From contig NZ_JANAVO010000003.1 of the NCBI RefSeq assembly GCF_024213555.1, forward strand, positions 496,001 through 560,000: a stretch of DNA of 64,000 bases, in the 5' to 3' direction. Each line of letters opens with the position of its first letter. Within the stretch, counting starts at the first letter, position 1. This document shows, one piece after another, positions 32,570 through 40,524 of this stretch. This stretch comes from Allokutzneria sp. A3M-2-11 16. GTDB taxonomy: Bacteria > Actinomycetota > Actinomycetes > Mycobacteriales > Pseudonocardiaceae. Both the position numbers and the translations under genes were made by a program. The notes under the pieces are model-generated. The model had not been told where the DNA came from and ran no database searches. It saw nothing but the letters and a program-made list of their open reading frames with translations.

Positions 32570-34146
32570 CAAGGGCGTTGTTGGGACTGGACCAGGGGAC
32601 TGTCGCGAGGGCGAGGGAACTGGCGGCGGCCGCGGCCGCCCCGGTGATCGAGCTCGCCAAGGCGCACACCACCGTCGCCGTCGAGCGCGCGACGCTGCGA
32701 CTGGCCGGGATCACCGGAGCGGACAGCACGCACCGGGCGGGCGACGTGCCGTGGGTGAACCGGGTCGTCGACACCGTTCGTGACCACTGTGGACTGGAAC
32801 AGGGCTCCCTGCTGCCGGTGTTCCACGCGTTGCGCGAGCACGACCTCGGCACGCTGACCGAACTGGCCGAGGCGACTGCCGCCGGGCAGGTCCGGTTCGC
32901 GCTGCCGGAGGGCAAGGACCGCGATCGGGCCGCGAAGGCCGCGCGATCGGCCGTGGGCAAGGGAATGCGGCAGGTCGACCGCAGCAGGGCGCAGCGGGCG
33001 AAACTGGTCGAGAAGATCGGCGACCCGCAGCAGCGGCCGTGGATCTACCTGATCGTCGCGACCGGCGACATCGACGAGGACGTCGTGCAGGCGTGCAACG
33101 CGGCGCGCGCCGGGGCCGACATCATCGCGGTGATCCGCTCGACTGGACAGTCCCTTTTGGACTACGTCCCGGAAGGCGCGACGCACCGCGGGTTCGCGGG
33201 CACCTACGCCACCCAGGAGAACTTCCGGATCATGCGGGCGGCGCTGGACGAGGTGAGCAAGGAGGTCGGCCGCTACATCCGGCTGACCAACTACGCGTCC
33301 GGGCTGTGCATGCCGGAGATCGCCGTGCTCGGCGGCCTCGAACGGCTGGACATGATGCTCAACGACTGCATGTACGGCATCCTGTTCCGCGATATCAACC
33401 CGATCAGAACCTTTGTGGACCAACGGTTCTCGCGCCAGGTGCACGCGCGCGCTGGCATCATCATCAACACCGGCGAGGACAACTACCTCACCACCGACGA
33501 CGCCGTGGACGCCGCGCACACGGTGACGGTCTCGCAGCTGCTCAACGAGCGGTTCGCGCACGAGGCCGGGCTGCCGGACGAACTGCTCGGGCTCGGGCAC
33601 GCGTTCGAGATCAACCCCGACCTGCCGGACTCGTTCCGGATGGAGCTGGCGCACGCGCTGCTGGCCCGCGAGGTCTTCCCGGACGCGCCGCTGAAGTGGA
33701 TGCCGCCGACCAAGCACATGACCGGCGACGTGTTCCGCGGTCACCTGCTGGACGGCTTCTTCAACCTCGCCGGTGTCCTGACAGGACAGAGCATCCTGCT
33801 CGTCGGCATGATGACCGAGGCCGTGGTGACGCCGTTCCTGTCCGACCGCGACCTCGCCGTGGCCAACGTGCGCTACGTGCTCAACGCCGCGGGCAACCTC
33901 GCCGAGGACTTCCGCCCCGCGCCGGACGGCTTCATCGTCAAGCGCGCGCACCTGGTGCTGGACGAGGCCGTCGGGCTGCTGGAGCGCATCGGCCGCGACG
34001 GCCTGCTGAAGGCGATCGCCGAGGGCACGTTCGGCTTGATGAAGCGCCCGCCGGAGGGCGGCAAGGGCGCGGACGGCGTTGTGGTCAAGGCGGAGGAGTA
34101 CTACAACCCCGCCATCGAGATGCTGGAGACGGGAGCCACCAAGTGA
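32566..34146 (+). CDS. kamD: Lysine 5,6-aminomutase alpha subunit
   Basis: A 526-residue PLP/adenosylcobalamin-dependent mutase large subunit. It converts L-beta-lysine to 3,5-diaminohexanoate (or D-lysine to 2,5-diaminohexanoate). The conserved run through WIYLIVATGDIDEDVVQA, IRSTGQSLLDYVPEG and the LKWMPPTKHMTGDVFRGHLL region is characteristic. It overlaps the amidohydrolase gene at the start and kamE at the end (GTGA, 34143-34146). There is no room for a cobalamin riboswitch, so control must come from the promoter before kdd. Confidence 0.95.
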   Translation: MTRALLGLDQGTVARARELAAAAAAPVIELAKAHTTVAVERATLRLAGITGADSTHRAGDVPWVNRVVDTVRDHCGLEQGSLLPVFHALREHDLGTLTELAEATAAGQVRFALPEGKDRDRAAKAARSAVGKGMRQVDRSRAQRAKLVEKIGDPQQRPWIYLIVATGDIDEDVVQACNAARAGADIIAVIRSTGQSLLDYVPEGATHRGFAGTYATQENFRIMRAALDEVSKEVGRYIRLTNYASGLCMPEIAVLGGLERLDMMLNDCMYGILFRDINPIRTFVDQRFSRQVHARAGIIINTGEDNYLTTDDAVDAAHTVTVSQLLNERFAHEAGLPDELLGLGHAFEINPDLPDSFRMELAHALLAREVFPDAPLKWMPPTKHMTGDVFRGHLLDGFFNLAGVLTGQSILLVGMMTEAVVTPFLSDRDLAVANVRYVLNAAGNLAEDFRPAPDGFIVKRAHLVLDEAVGLLERIGRDGLLKAIAEGTFGLMKRPPEGGKGADGVVVKAEEYYNPAIEMLETGATK

Positions 34147-34886
34147 CTTCTCGTTACGTCCGTCCCTACGGCGACACCACCGGCGACGGCATGGTGCAGA
34201 TGTCGCTGACCGTGCCGGTGCCGCACGGCCCCAAGGCGGAGGGCGCCGCCGCGCAGCTCGCCGCGAAGATGGGCATCGAACCCGCGATGGTGGTGCACTC
34301 GCACGCCATCGGCCCGGACTTCACCTTCGTGGTCGTCTACGGTTCGGTGAAGCACCTGATCGACCTCGACGAGGTCAAGGTCGTCGAGCGCGAGTACCCG
34401 CTGCTCAGCCCGACCGAGATCAACACTTCGGTGAAGAAGTCGTTGCGGCGCAAGATGGTCGTGGTCGGCGCGTGCATCGGCACCGACGCGCACACCGTGG
34501 GCATCGACGCGATCCTCAACATCAAGGGCTTCGCCGGGCAGAAGGGCCTTGAGTACTACCGCGAGCTGCGCGTGGTGAACCTCGGCGCCCAGGTCGCCGT
34601 GCCGGACCTGGTGAAGCGCGCCCGTTCCGAGAAGGCCGACGCGGTGCTCGTGTCCCAGGTCGTGACGCAGCGCGACGCACACCTGTTGAACACCAAGGAG
34701 ATGGCCGCCGCGTTCCGCGAGGCGATGGGCGAACGACGCCCGCTGCTCGTCGCGGGCGGCCCGCGCTTCGACCCGTTGCAGGCGGGCGAGCTCGGCGTGG
34801 ACCGCGTCTTCGGGCGTGGCACCACCCCCGGCGAGGTCGCGAGCTTCCTCGTACACGCTATGTCCCACAAGGAAAAGGTGGCTTGA
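34143..34886 (+). CDS. kamE: Lysine 5,6-aminomutase beta subunit (cobalamin-binding)
   Basis: A 247-residue partner of KamD. The cobalamin-binding DxHxxG motif appears in [13 protein letters not shown], with Rossmann-like strands VVVGACIG and [10 protein letters not shown]. The N-terminal domain carries the lysine region ([12 protein letters not shown]) thought to bind PLP. GTG 34143 overlaps the kamD stop and its own stop overlaps kal (TGATG), so stoichiometry is likely fixed by coupling. Confidence 0.95.
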   Translation: MTSRYVRPYGDTTGDGMVQMSLTVPVPHGPKAEGAAAQLAAKMGIEPAMVVHSHAIGPDFTFVVVYGSVKHLIDLDEVKVVEREYPLLSPTEINTSVKKSLRRKMVVVGACIGTDAHTVGIDAILNIKGFAGQKGLEYYRELRVVNLGAQVAVPDLVKRARSEKADAVLVSQVVTQRDAHLLNTKEMAAAFREAMGERRPLLVAGGPRFDPLQAGELGVDRVFGRGTTPGEVASFLVHAMSHKEKVA

Positions 34887-35278
34887 TGTCGCTCGTCGAA
34901 GGCTTCACCGTGACGCACCGCCGGTACGTGCCGTACGCGCACGCGCACTACGGCGGGAACCTGGTGGACGGTGCGTACAGCCTCGGGCTGTTCGGCGATG
35001 TGGCGACCGAGCTGTGCATCCAGACCGATGGCGACGAGGGCCTGTTCGCCGGTTACGCCAACGTCGAGTTCCTCGCGCCCGTCCGCGCCGGTGACGTGGT
35101 CGAGGTGGCCGCGACGCTCACCCGCATCGGAAACCGTTCGCGCACAGTGGCTTTCGAGGCCCGCGTGGTGTGTCGCGCAGCCCCCGACCGCGGCCCGTCC
35201 TCCGCCGACGTCCTCGACCCGCCCTTGGTGGTCACCCGCGCCACCGGCACCGTGGTCGTCCCCATCGCCACGACATGA
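34886..35278 (+). CDS. kal: 3-aminobutyryl-CoA ammonia-lyase (hotdog fold)
   Basis: A 130-residue hotdog-fold protein matching Kal in length and opening ([20 protein letters not shown], then [20 protein letters not shown]). Kal removes ammonia from L-3-aminobutyryl-CoA to give crotonyl-CoA in lysine fermentation. The gene ends the operon. Kce, which makes 3-aminobutyryl-CoA from the Kdd product, is not in the window. Palindrome copies 6 and 7 follow. Confidence 0.8.
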   Translation: MSLVEGFTVTHRRYVPYAHAHYGGNLVDGAYSLGLFGDVATELCIQTDGDEGLFAGYANVEFLAPVRAGDVVEVAATLTRIGNRSRTVAFEARVVCRAAPDRGPSSADVLDPPLVVTRATGTVVVPIATT

Positions 35279-35301
35279 CCGCCTCCACGTAGCCGGAGAA
35301 C

Positions 35302-35364
35302 CCCGTTTCGTACTCATAACGGCCATTGAGAGCGCTCTTTACCCCGCTATGAGTACGAAACGGG
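35302..35364. repeat. 63-bp composite palindrome, copy 6
   Basis: Arms CCCGTTTCGTACTCATAACG-GC and CCCGCTATGAGTACGAAACG-GG, centre AGAGCGCTCT at 35329-35338. It starts 24 bp after the kal stop codon. Confidence 0.9.
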
Positions 35365-35538
35365 AATTTGCGGTTCACATCGCGGAGGTTCAGCGGGTAC
35401 GGGCGATGTGGCGCATGCACGTAGTTTACGCGAGCGAGCGCCCTGTCGCGGACCAAGCCGTGTCCCGAAGCGCTCCCCAACGTTCGTGACACCACCGCCC
35501 GTGCTCTCCCCCGAAACATCAGCTGGGCAGCCCAAAAT

Positions 35539-35601
35539 CCCGTTTCGTACTCAAAACGGGTTTTTGGAGCGCTCTTTTTCCCGTTATGAGTACGAAACGG
35601 G
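35539..35601. repeat. 63-bp composite palindrome, copy 7 (long form)
   Basis: Arms CCCGTTTCGTACTCAAAACG-GG and CCCGTTATGAGTACGAAACG-GG, centre GAGCGCTC at 35567-35574. It is followed by GGGGGATGGGGTGTGCGGGC, GGAGTGCATGGG and GTTTACTTGG, the conserved flank. It starts 237 bp after copy 6. Confidence 0.9.
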
Positions 35602-35706
35602 ATTTTTAGGCGGCGCGCGCGGGGGATGGGGTGTGCGGGCGGGTGGAGTGCATGGGCGGAGTTTACTTGGTAGGCGGAGTGCGGGCGGGCTTGTGGGGCT
35701 TGGGGG

Positions 35707-36423
35707 TTAGGAGGGGCGGCGGGGTTGGAGGCCGTCGAGGATGGCGTTGAGGCCGTAGGTGAAATGCTCGTCGCGGGTCTGGCGCATGTCGTCTACGCGA
35801 CCGGCGGCGACGTGCGCGCGCAGGTGCGGGTAGGGCTCGGCGGCCTTCACCGCGGCGGGGGCCAGTTCGGCGACCCACTCCCGCTCGTCCTGGCCGCTGC
35901 GCGCCAAGGAGGTCAGCCACGCGGCCTCGCTGACGCCCATGCCGATCACGAAGGCCATCACGGCGCTGATCGCCTTGTCGGCCTCGACGGGACCGAACTC
36001 GCCCGCGCCCTCGAACAGGGCGAGCATGCGGTCGTTGAGCCGCATCACGTTGGGGCCCAAGTAGGACAGGCCGACCTGGCCGAGCAGTGACGCGATCCAC
36101 GGGTGCCGCAGGATCATCGCGCGCACGCTGCCCGCGCACGCGGTGACGGACGCGCGCCAGCCCTCGGAGCCGTCGGGTACCTCGATCTCGCCGTAGACCT
36201 CGTCCACCACGAACTCGATCAGCTCGTCGCGGTTGGTCACGTGCCGGTACAGCGAGGTGGCCGCGGTGCCCATGCGCGTGCCGAGCGTGCGCATGCTGAG
36301 CGCCTCGACGCCCTCGGCGTCCAGCAGCTTCACCGCCTCGGCCACGATCTGCTCCCGGCTCAGGGTCTCCCGCTGCCGCCGGGGGCGGGTCCACGCCGAC
36401 GCGATCTTCGGTTCGTCCGCCAT
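35707..36423 (-). CDS. TetR family transcriptional regulator
   Basis: A 238-residue repressor. N-terminal helix-turn-helix at residues ~20-70 (LSREQIVAEAVKLLDAEG, LSMRTLGTRMGTAATSLYRHV) and a TetR_C-type C-terminal domain. ATG 36423. It is divergent from the serine hydrolase gene; the 99-bp gap carries two related operator-like sites with GAACAGTGTTC symmetry. It likely represses the hydrolase and the MBL gene behind it. Confidence 0.85.
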   Translation of the reverse strand: MADEPKIASAWTRPRRQRETLSREQIVAEAVKLLDAEGVEALSMRTLGTRMGTAATSLYRHVTNRDELIEFVVDEVYGEIEVPDGSEGWRASVTACAGSVRAMILRHPWIASLLGQVGLSYLGPNVMRLNDRMLALFEGAGEFGPVEADKAISAVMAFVIGMGVSEAAWLTSLARSGQDEREWVAELAPAAVKAAEPYPHLRAHVAAGRVDDMRQTRDEHFTYGLNAILDGLQPRRPS

Positions 36424-36473
36424 CCACCGAGCGTAGCGCACGGTGTGCGCCTCTTGCGTACGCCGAGACCGTC

Positions 36474-36512
36474 TGCGTACAGTGTTCGCAACAAGGGAAC
36501 AGTGTTCGCAAG
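36474..36512. promoter_or_regulatory. TetR operator candidates (two CAGTGTTCGCAA sites)
   Basis: CAGTGTTCGCAA occurs twice (36480-36491 and 36500-36511). The second lies within a perfect palindrome GAACA-G-TGTTC (36497-36507); the first has GTACAGTGTTC. The tandem arrangement directly before the ribosome-binding site of the hydrolase fits repression by the divergent TetR. Confidence 0.7.
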
Positions 36513-36522
36513 GGAGAACGAG

Positions 36523-37674
36523 ATGCGTGAACTGCTCGCCAAGAACGTCGAGTCGGGGGCCTTCCCCGGGATCGTCGCGCTGGTCGACCACGCGGGGGAG
36601 ACCCGGGTCGAAGTGGCCGGGACGCTGCACGTGAACAGCACCGAACCGATGCGCCGGGACACGATGTTCCGGATGGCCTCGGCCACCAAGCTGGTCACGG
36701 CCGCCGCGGTGATGGCCCTGGTCGAGGAGTGCAGGCTGCGGCTGCACGACCCGGTCGACGAGTTGCTGCCGGAGCTGGCCAACCGCCGCGTGCTGACCAG
36801 CATCAGCGCCGACCTGGACGACACCGTGCCCGCGCACCGGCCGATCACCGTGTGGGACCTGCTGACCTTCACCTGGGGATTCGGTGCCGTGTTGGCCCCG
36901 CACGGCAGTCACCCGATCCAGGCCGCCATGACGGAACTGGGCATCGGCAGCGACGGCACCACGCCGAGCGCCATGCAGCCGGACGAGTGGATGCGCAGGC
37001 TCGGCACCCTGCCGCTGATGCGTCAGCCGGGGGAGAAGTGGCTCTACAACACCGGTTCCGACGTCCTCGGCGTGCTGATCGCACGCGCCTCCGGCAAGTC
37101 CTTCGGCGAGTACCTGCGCGAGCGGTTGCTGGAGCCGCTCGGCATGTGCGACACCGGATTCTTCGTGCCGGAGGACAAGATCCACCGCCTGCCGACGAGC
37201 TACGCACATGACCCGGAGACCGGCGGGCTGGTCGTGTGGGACGAGGCGAAGGGCGGCAAGTACAGCAGCCCGCCGCCGTTCGAGGTGGGCGGGGACGGCC
37301 TCGTCTCCACCGCCGACGACTACCTGGCGTTCTACCGGATGCTGCTCAACAAGGGCACGCACAACGGCGAGCGCGTCCTGTCGCGCGCCGGGGTCGAGCT
37401 GATGACCGGTAACCACCTCACCGCCGAGCAGATGGACGGCAACGTCTTCAGCGACCACGGCGGCTTCGGCCTCGGCATGGGTGTGCGCACCGTGCGCCGC
37501 GGCCACGCCTCGATCGGCCAGTTCGGCTGGGACGGCGGCCTCGGCACCTCGACGCAGGCCGACCCGGAGCGGCAGCTCACCGGCATCCTGCTCACCCAGG
37601 TCGCGCAGGACAGCCAGGACACGCCCCGCCTGATCAAGGACTTCTGGACCACCGCCTACCGGGAGATCGACTAG
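36523..37674 (+). CDS. Serine hydrolase, beta-lactamase class C / esterase family
   Basis: A 383-residue cytoplasmic serine hydrolase of the beta-lactamase/EstB type; no signal peptide. The SxxK nucleophile motif is SATK in FRMASATKLVTAAAV, the YxN-type motif is YNTG in KWLYNTGSDVLG, and the C-terminal third-motif region reads FGWDGGLGT (HxG-like, WDGG as in EstB-type enzymes). It is probably an esterase or amidase, not an antibiotic beta-lactamase. ATG 36523 follows GGGAGA. The MBL gene starts 10 bp downstream. Confidence 0.85.
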   Translation: MRELLAKNVESGAFPGIVALVDHAGETRVEVAGTLHVNSTEPMRRDTMFRMASATKLVTAAAVMALVEECRLRLHDPVDELLPELANRRVLTSISADLDDTVPAHRPITVWDLLTFTWGFGAVLAPHGSHPIQAAMTELGIGSDGTTPSAMQPDEWMRRLGTLPLMRQPGEKWLYNTGSDVLGVLIARASGKSFGEYLRERLLEPLGMCDTGFFVPEDKIHRLPTSYAHDPETGGLVVWDEAKGGKYSSPPPFEVGGDGLVSTADDYLAFYRMLLNKGTHNGERVLSRAGVELMTGNHLTAEQMDGNVFSDHGGFGLGMGVRTVRRGHASIGQFGWDGGLGTSTQADPERQLTGILLTQVAQDSQDTPRLIKDFWTTAYREID

Positions 37675-37684
37675 GTTCGGCCGG

Positions 37685-38621
37685 GTGACGGACGTGCGGC
37701 GGATCGCCGAGGACGTGTGGGCGTGGGTCGGACCCGGGCGCGGCTGGGGGTGGAGCAACGCCGGAGTCGTTGGCGGACAAGGACAAGCGCTGCTCGTCGA
37801 CACGCTCTACGATCTCCGGCTGACCCGGGAGCTGCTCGCGTCCGCGGACAAGGTGCTCGACGGGCGCCCGATCACCGACGCCGTCAACACCCACGCCAAC
37901 GGTGACCACTGCTTCGGCAACGAGCTGCTGGGTGCCGACGTGCGCATCCACGCGGCCCGGGAGACCGTGCCCGGGATGCACGAAGCCCCGCCGCACTACA
38001 TGGCCGCGATCCTCCAAGCCGATCTCGGGCCCGTGCTCACGCCCTACATGCAGAAGGCGTTCGGGCCGTTCGCGTTCGACGAGATCACGCTGCGCGAGCC
38101 GAACGCGCTCTTCGACGGCAGTCACACCCTCGACGTCGGCGGGCGGGCGGTGCACCTGCACGACCTCGGGCCCGCCCACACCGAGGCCGACACGGTCGTG
38201 CACGTGCCCGACGCCGGAGTCCTCTTCGCCGGGGACCTGTTGTTCGTCGAGTCCACGCCGATCATGTGGGCCGGGCCGTCCCGCACCTGGATCGCCGCCT
38301 GCGACCGCATGATCGCGATGGACCCGGCGGTGGTGGTGCCCGGCCACGGCCCGATCACCGGGCAGGACGGCATCCTGGCGATGCGCGGCTACCTCTCGCA
38401 CGCCTTCGAACACGCCCAGGCGGCGCACGCGCGGGGCGAGAGCGTCGAGGAGGCGGGGCTGGGCTTCGACAGGCCCCTACGCCGGGTGGGAGAACCCGGA
38501 GCGGATCGTGATCACGATGCACGCGCTCTACCGCGAGCTCGACCCGGCGTGGCCCGTGGTGGACTCCGTGACGATCTTCCAGATCATGGCCGAGTGGGAC
38601 CGCCGCCGCGGGGGCGCATGA
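37685..38621 (+). pseudogene. Metallo-beta-lactamase-fold hydrolase with a late frameshift
   Basis: Residues 1-~260 form an MBL-fold hydrolase: the HxHxDH motif is represented by THANGDHCFGNE, with later ligands in GPAHTEADTV, LFAGDLLF and VVPGHGPIT. The frame breaks near 38470 after GLGFD. Shifting by one base restores GPYAGWENPERIVITMHALY, then RELDPAWPVVDSVTIFQIMA and a stop at 38619-38621, the natural C-terminus of this family. The unshifted frame ends at 38638 with a nonsense tail. A real mutation or assembly indel cannot be distinguished. It is probably co-transcribed with the serine hydrolase. Confidence 0.7.
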
Positions 38622-39165
38622 TCAGCGCGGTGATGTAGTAGGAGCACGGCTCCGGTCCGGGGTTGGCGAAGCCGTGCACGACGTCCGCCGCGAAGTACGC
38701 CGAGTCGCCCGCGGTCAACGTCAGCCGCTGTTCGTCCACGGTGAGCACGAGGGTGCCTTCCTGCACGACCACGTACTCGTGCGAACCGGACGCGTAGGCG
38801 GGGAAGTCACCCGCGTCGCAGCCCGGGGGCAGCTCGGTGCGCAGGAGTTCGACGTTCACCCCGGGCACCACGGGCGACAGGATGGTGCGCCGCCAACCGC
38901 CGGGGTGGTCGGAGACGTCCTGGTCGGCCGCGCGCCGGACGATCACGCGGTCCTGCGCGGGTTCGGTGACGAGCTTGGCCAGCGGGACGCCGAGGCCGTC
39001 GGCGATGCGGGAGAGCACCGTGACGGTCGGCGCCTTCGCCGCGCGCTCCACCGAGGACAGCATGCTCACGCTCACCGAGCTGCGGTCGGCCAGCTCCTGC
39101 AGCGTCAGGCCGCGTTCCGCGCGCAGCTCCTGCACGCGTTCGCCGAGAACTCCCAGGTCCAGCAT
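38584..39165 (-). CDS. XRE-family regulator with C-terminal cupin
   Basis: A 193-residue protein. N-terminal HTH_XRE at residues ~8-65 (VQELRAERGLTLQELADRSS, then VSMLSSVERA) and a cupin domain at ~105-185 (GSHEYVVVQEGTLVLTVDEQ, ADVVHGFANPG). Such proteins sense small metabolites. The gene is divergent from the GNAT gene with a CGCTATAG inverted repeat between them. Its 3' end overlaps the MBL gene. Confidence 0.85.
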   Translation of the reverse strand: MLDLGVLGERVQELRAERGLTLQELADRSSVSVSMLSSVERAAKAPTVTVLSRIADGLGVPLAKLVTEPAQDRVIVRRAADQDVSDHPGGWRRTILSPVVPGVNVELLRTELPPGCDAGDFPAYASGSHEYVVVQEGTLVLTVDEQRLTLTAGDSAYFAADVVHGFANPGPEPCSYYITALIMRPRGGGPTRP

Positions 39166-39168
39166 GTG

Positions 39169-39198
39169 CGCTATAGTAGATGCAGTTCTCCTATAGCG
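39169..39198. promoter_or_regulatory. Inverted CGCTATAG operator between XRE-cupin and GNAT genes
   Basis: CGCTATAG (39169-39176) and CTATAGCG (39191-39198) form a perfect 8-bp inverted repeat with a 14-bp spacer. The TATAG cores could double as -10 boxes, so repressor and polymerase would compete. The first arm begins 4 bp upstream of the XRE start codon and the second ends 13 bp before the GNAT start. Confidence 0.7.
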
Positions 39199-39211
39199 AA
39201 ACGGAGGGGTC

Positions 39212-39739
39212 GTGGAGATTCGTCAGGCGTGGCCGGGTGATCTCGGGGCGGTCGGGCAGATCTACGGGCACCACGTCACCGGCGGTGTGGCCACCTTCGA
39301 CGAGCGGCCGCCGAGCCTGGCCGACTGGCGGAGCGCCTACTGGAAGATCGCCGCGACCGGGCTGCCGTTCCTGGTGGCCGAGGACGACGGCCGGGTCGTC
39401 GGCTACGCGCTCGCCAAGCCCTGGCGCGACCGGCCCGCCTATCGCGCCACCGCGGAGGAGTCGATCTACCTCGCCCCGGAGGCCGCGGGTCGCGGTGTGG
39501 GGACCGCGCTGCTCACGCGGCTGCTCGACGACTGCGCGCGGACCGGGATCAGCGAGGTGCTCGCCGTCGTGGTGGACACCGGTGACCCCGCCTCGCTGCG
39601 GCTGCACCGCCGGTGCGGCTTCGTCGAGACGGGCCGCCTGGCGCGGGTGGGGCGCAAGCACGGCCGCGTGCTGGACACCGTGCTCTTGCAGTGCTCGCTG
39701 GAAAGCTGGTCGAGCCGCGCGCTTCTGGGGAGCGCCTGA
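39212..39739 (+). CDS. GNAT acetyltransferase, phosphinothricin N-acetyltransferase-like
   Basis: A 175-residue GNAT enzyme. The opening (IRQAWPGDLGAVGQIYGHHV) and the tail (LRLHRRCGFVETGRLARVGR) match the PAT/Bar group of phosphinothricin or methionine-sulfoximine acetyltransferases; the acetyl-CoA loop is EAAGRGVGTALL. GTG 39212 follows GGAGGGG. Control by the XRE-cupin protein is probable. Whether it detoxifies the NRPS product nearby or unrelated amino acid analogues is unknown. Confidence 0.85.
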   Translation: MEIRQAWPGDLGAVGQIYGHHVTGGVATFDERPPSLADWRSAYWKIAATGLPFLVAEDDGRVVGYALAKPWRDRPAYRATAEESIYLAPEAAGRGVGTALLTRLLDDCARTGISEVLAVVVDTGDPASLRLHRRCGFVETGRLARVGRKHGRVLDTVLLQCSLESWSSRALLGSA

Positions 39740-39906
39740 AACCGAACTTGACTAGGTAAAACCCGGATTGGGCTGTCCGGGTGACCCCCACCCGCCGTTG
39801 GCCGCTCGGCACCGACAGCTCGTCGCGCCGTACCGGCTGTTTGCCACGCGCGCAAGATCCACTCGACAGAATTGGCCTGTCGCCGAGCGCGTGGGACGGG
39901 AGCCAG

Positions 39907-40245
39907 ATGAGCGTGGAGCGGGTGTCACAGCAGCCGTCGCGGCCCAGTCCGGCCGTGCTCGCCCCGCGCCGCCGCCGCGTCCACCTCGGCCCGGCGGGTC
40001 GAGGTCCGCGCCCGGTGAGCGCGATCCCGGTGCGGCGGCCCGCCGTCCGCAAGCGCAATGCCTGCTTCCTCGCCCCGCTGGTCCGCCGCACCCGCCGCTG
40101 GTCACCCGCGATGCGGCAGGCGGTGTTCACCATGGTGCCGCTGATCACCTTCGGCGCGGTCTCCATGCTCGCGGGCCCCGCCGTCGCCGCGATCATCCTG
40201 GCGTCGCTGTTCGGCGGTGCCGCGCTCTGCCGCTGGCACGGCTGA
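39907..40245 (+). CDS. Small membrane protein with basic N-terminus
   Basis: A 112-residue protein. The first ~70 residues are Arg/Pro-rich (RRRRVHLGPAGRGPRPVSAI, RRPAVRKRN); the last 40 hold one or two hydrophobic helices (AVFTMVPLITFGAVSMLAG, AVAAIILASLFGGAALC). ATG 39907 is chosen because GGGAG lies just upstream, instead of the start at 39781. No family recognised. The 279 bp after it, up to 40524, hold nothing I can support. Confidence 0.55.
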   Translation: MSVERVSQQPSRPSPAVLAPRRRRVHLGPAGRGPRPVSAIPVRRPAVRKRNACFLAPLVRRTRRWSPAMRQAVFTMVPLITFGAVSMLAGPAVAAIILASLFGGAALCRWHG

Positions 40246-40524
40246 GCCACTTCGGCCGGGCCAAATCCGGGGATGCCGCTCACCGCTCCGCCACTGCGGC
40301 TCGGCGGCCGTTTGCGCCACTGGCAAGCGCGACCGGCAAACCGCCCGGTCAGGTGCGCAGGCGGCGTGTTCAGCTGTCTCCGCCGAACCGCCATGACCGG
40401 AGCAGGCCCGCGGGCCCGCGAAGCACGCGCGGAAGCCGAAGCCGAAACAGACGCGGCGTGATCGACGACTGGGGCACCGCCGGGCGGCTGATCAGCTACA
40501 CCGCCGTGGCCGCGGTCGCTGCGG

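Larger units (their letters stand above)
35279..35706. other. 428-bp convergent intergenic region with two palindromic repeats
   Basis: No gene between kal and the TetR gene. The region holds copy 6 (35302-35364), a 174-bp spacer that looks like a diverged version of the family flank, and copy 7 (35539-35601) with the long flank to about 35690. The left flank of copy 7, TCAGCTGGGCAGCCCAAA (35519-35536), matches 22960-22977 inverted. Confidence 0.7.

Noticed and set aside
32500-32570. Cobalamin riboswitch before kamD
   Set aside because: kamD overlaps the previous gene by 4 bp and the coding sequence leaves no room for the B12-box structure.
35279-35706. Palindrome copies 6 and 7 as simple bidirectional terminators
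   Set aside because: A terminator role is possible here, but the same element occurs in divergent promoter regions (2877, 15363, 15600), so it cannot be the general explanation.
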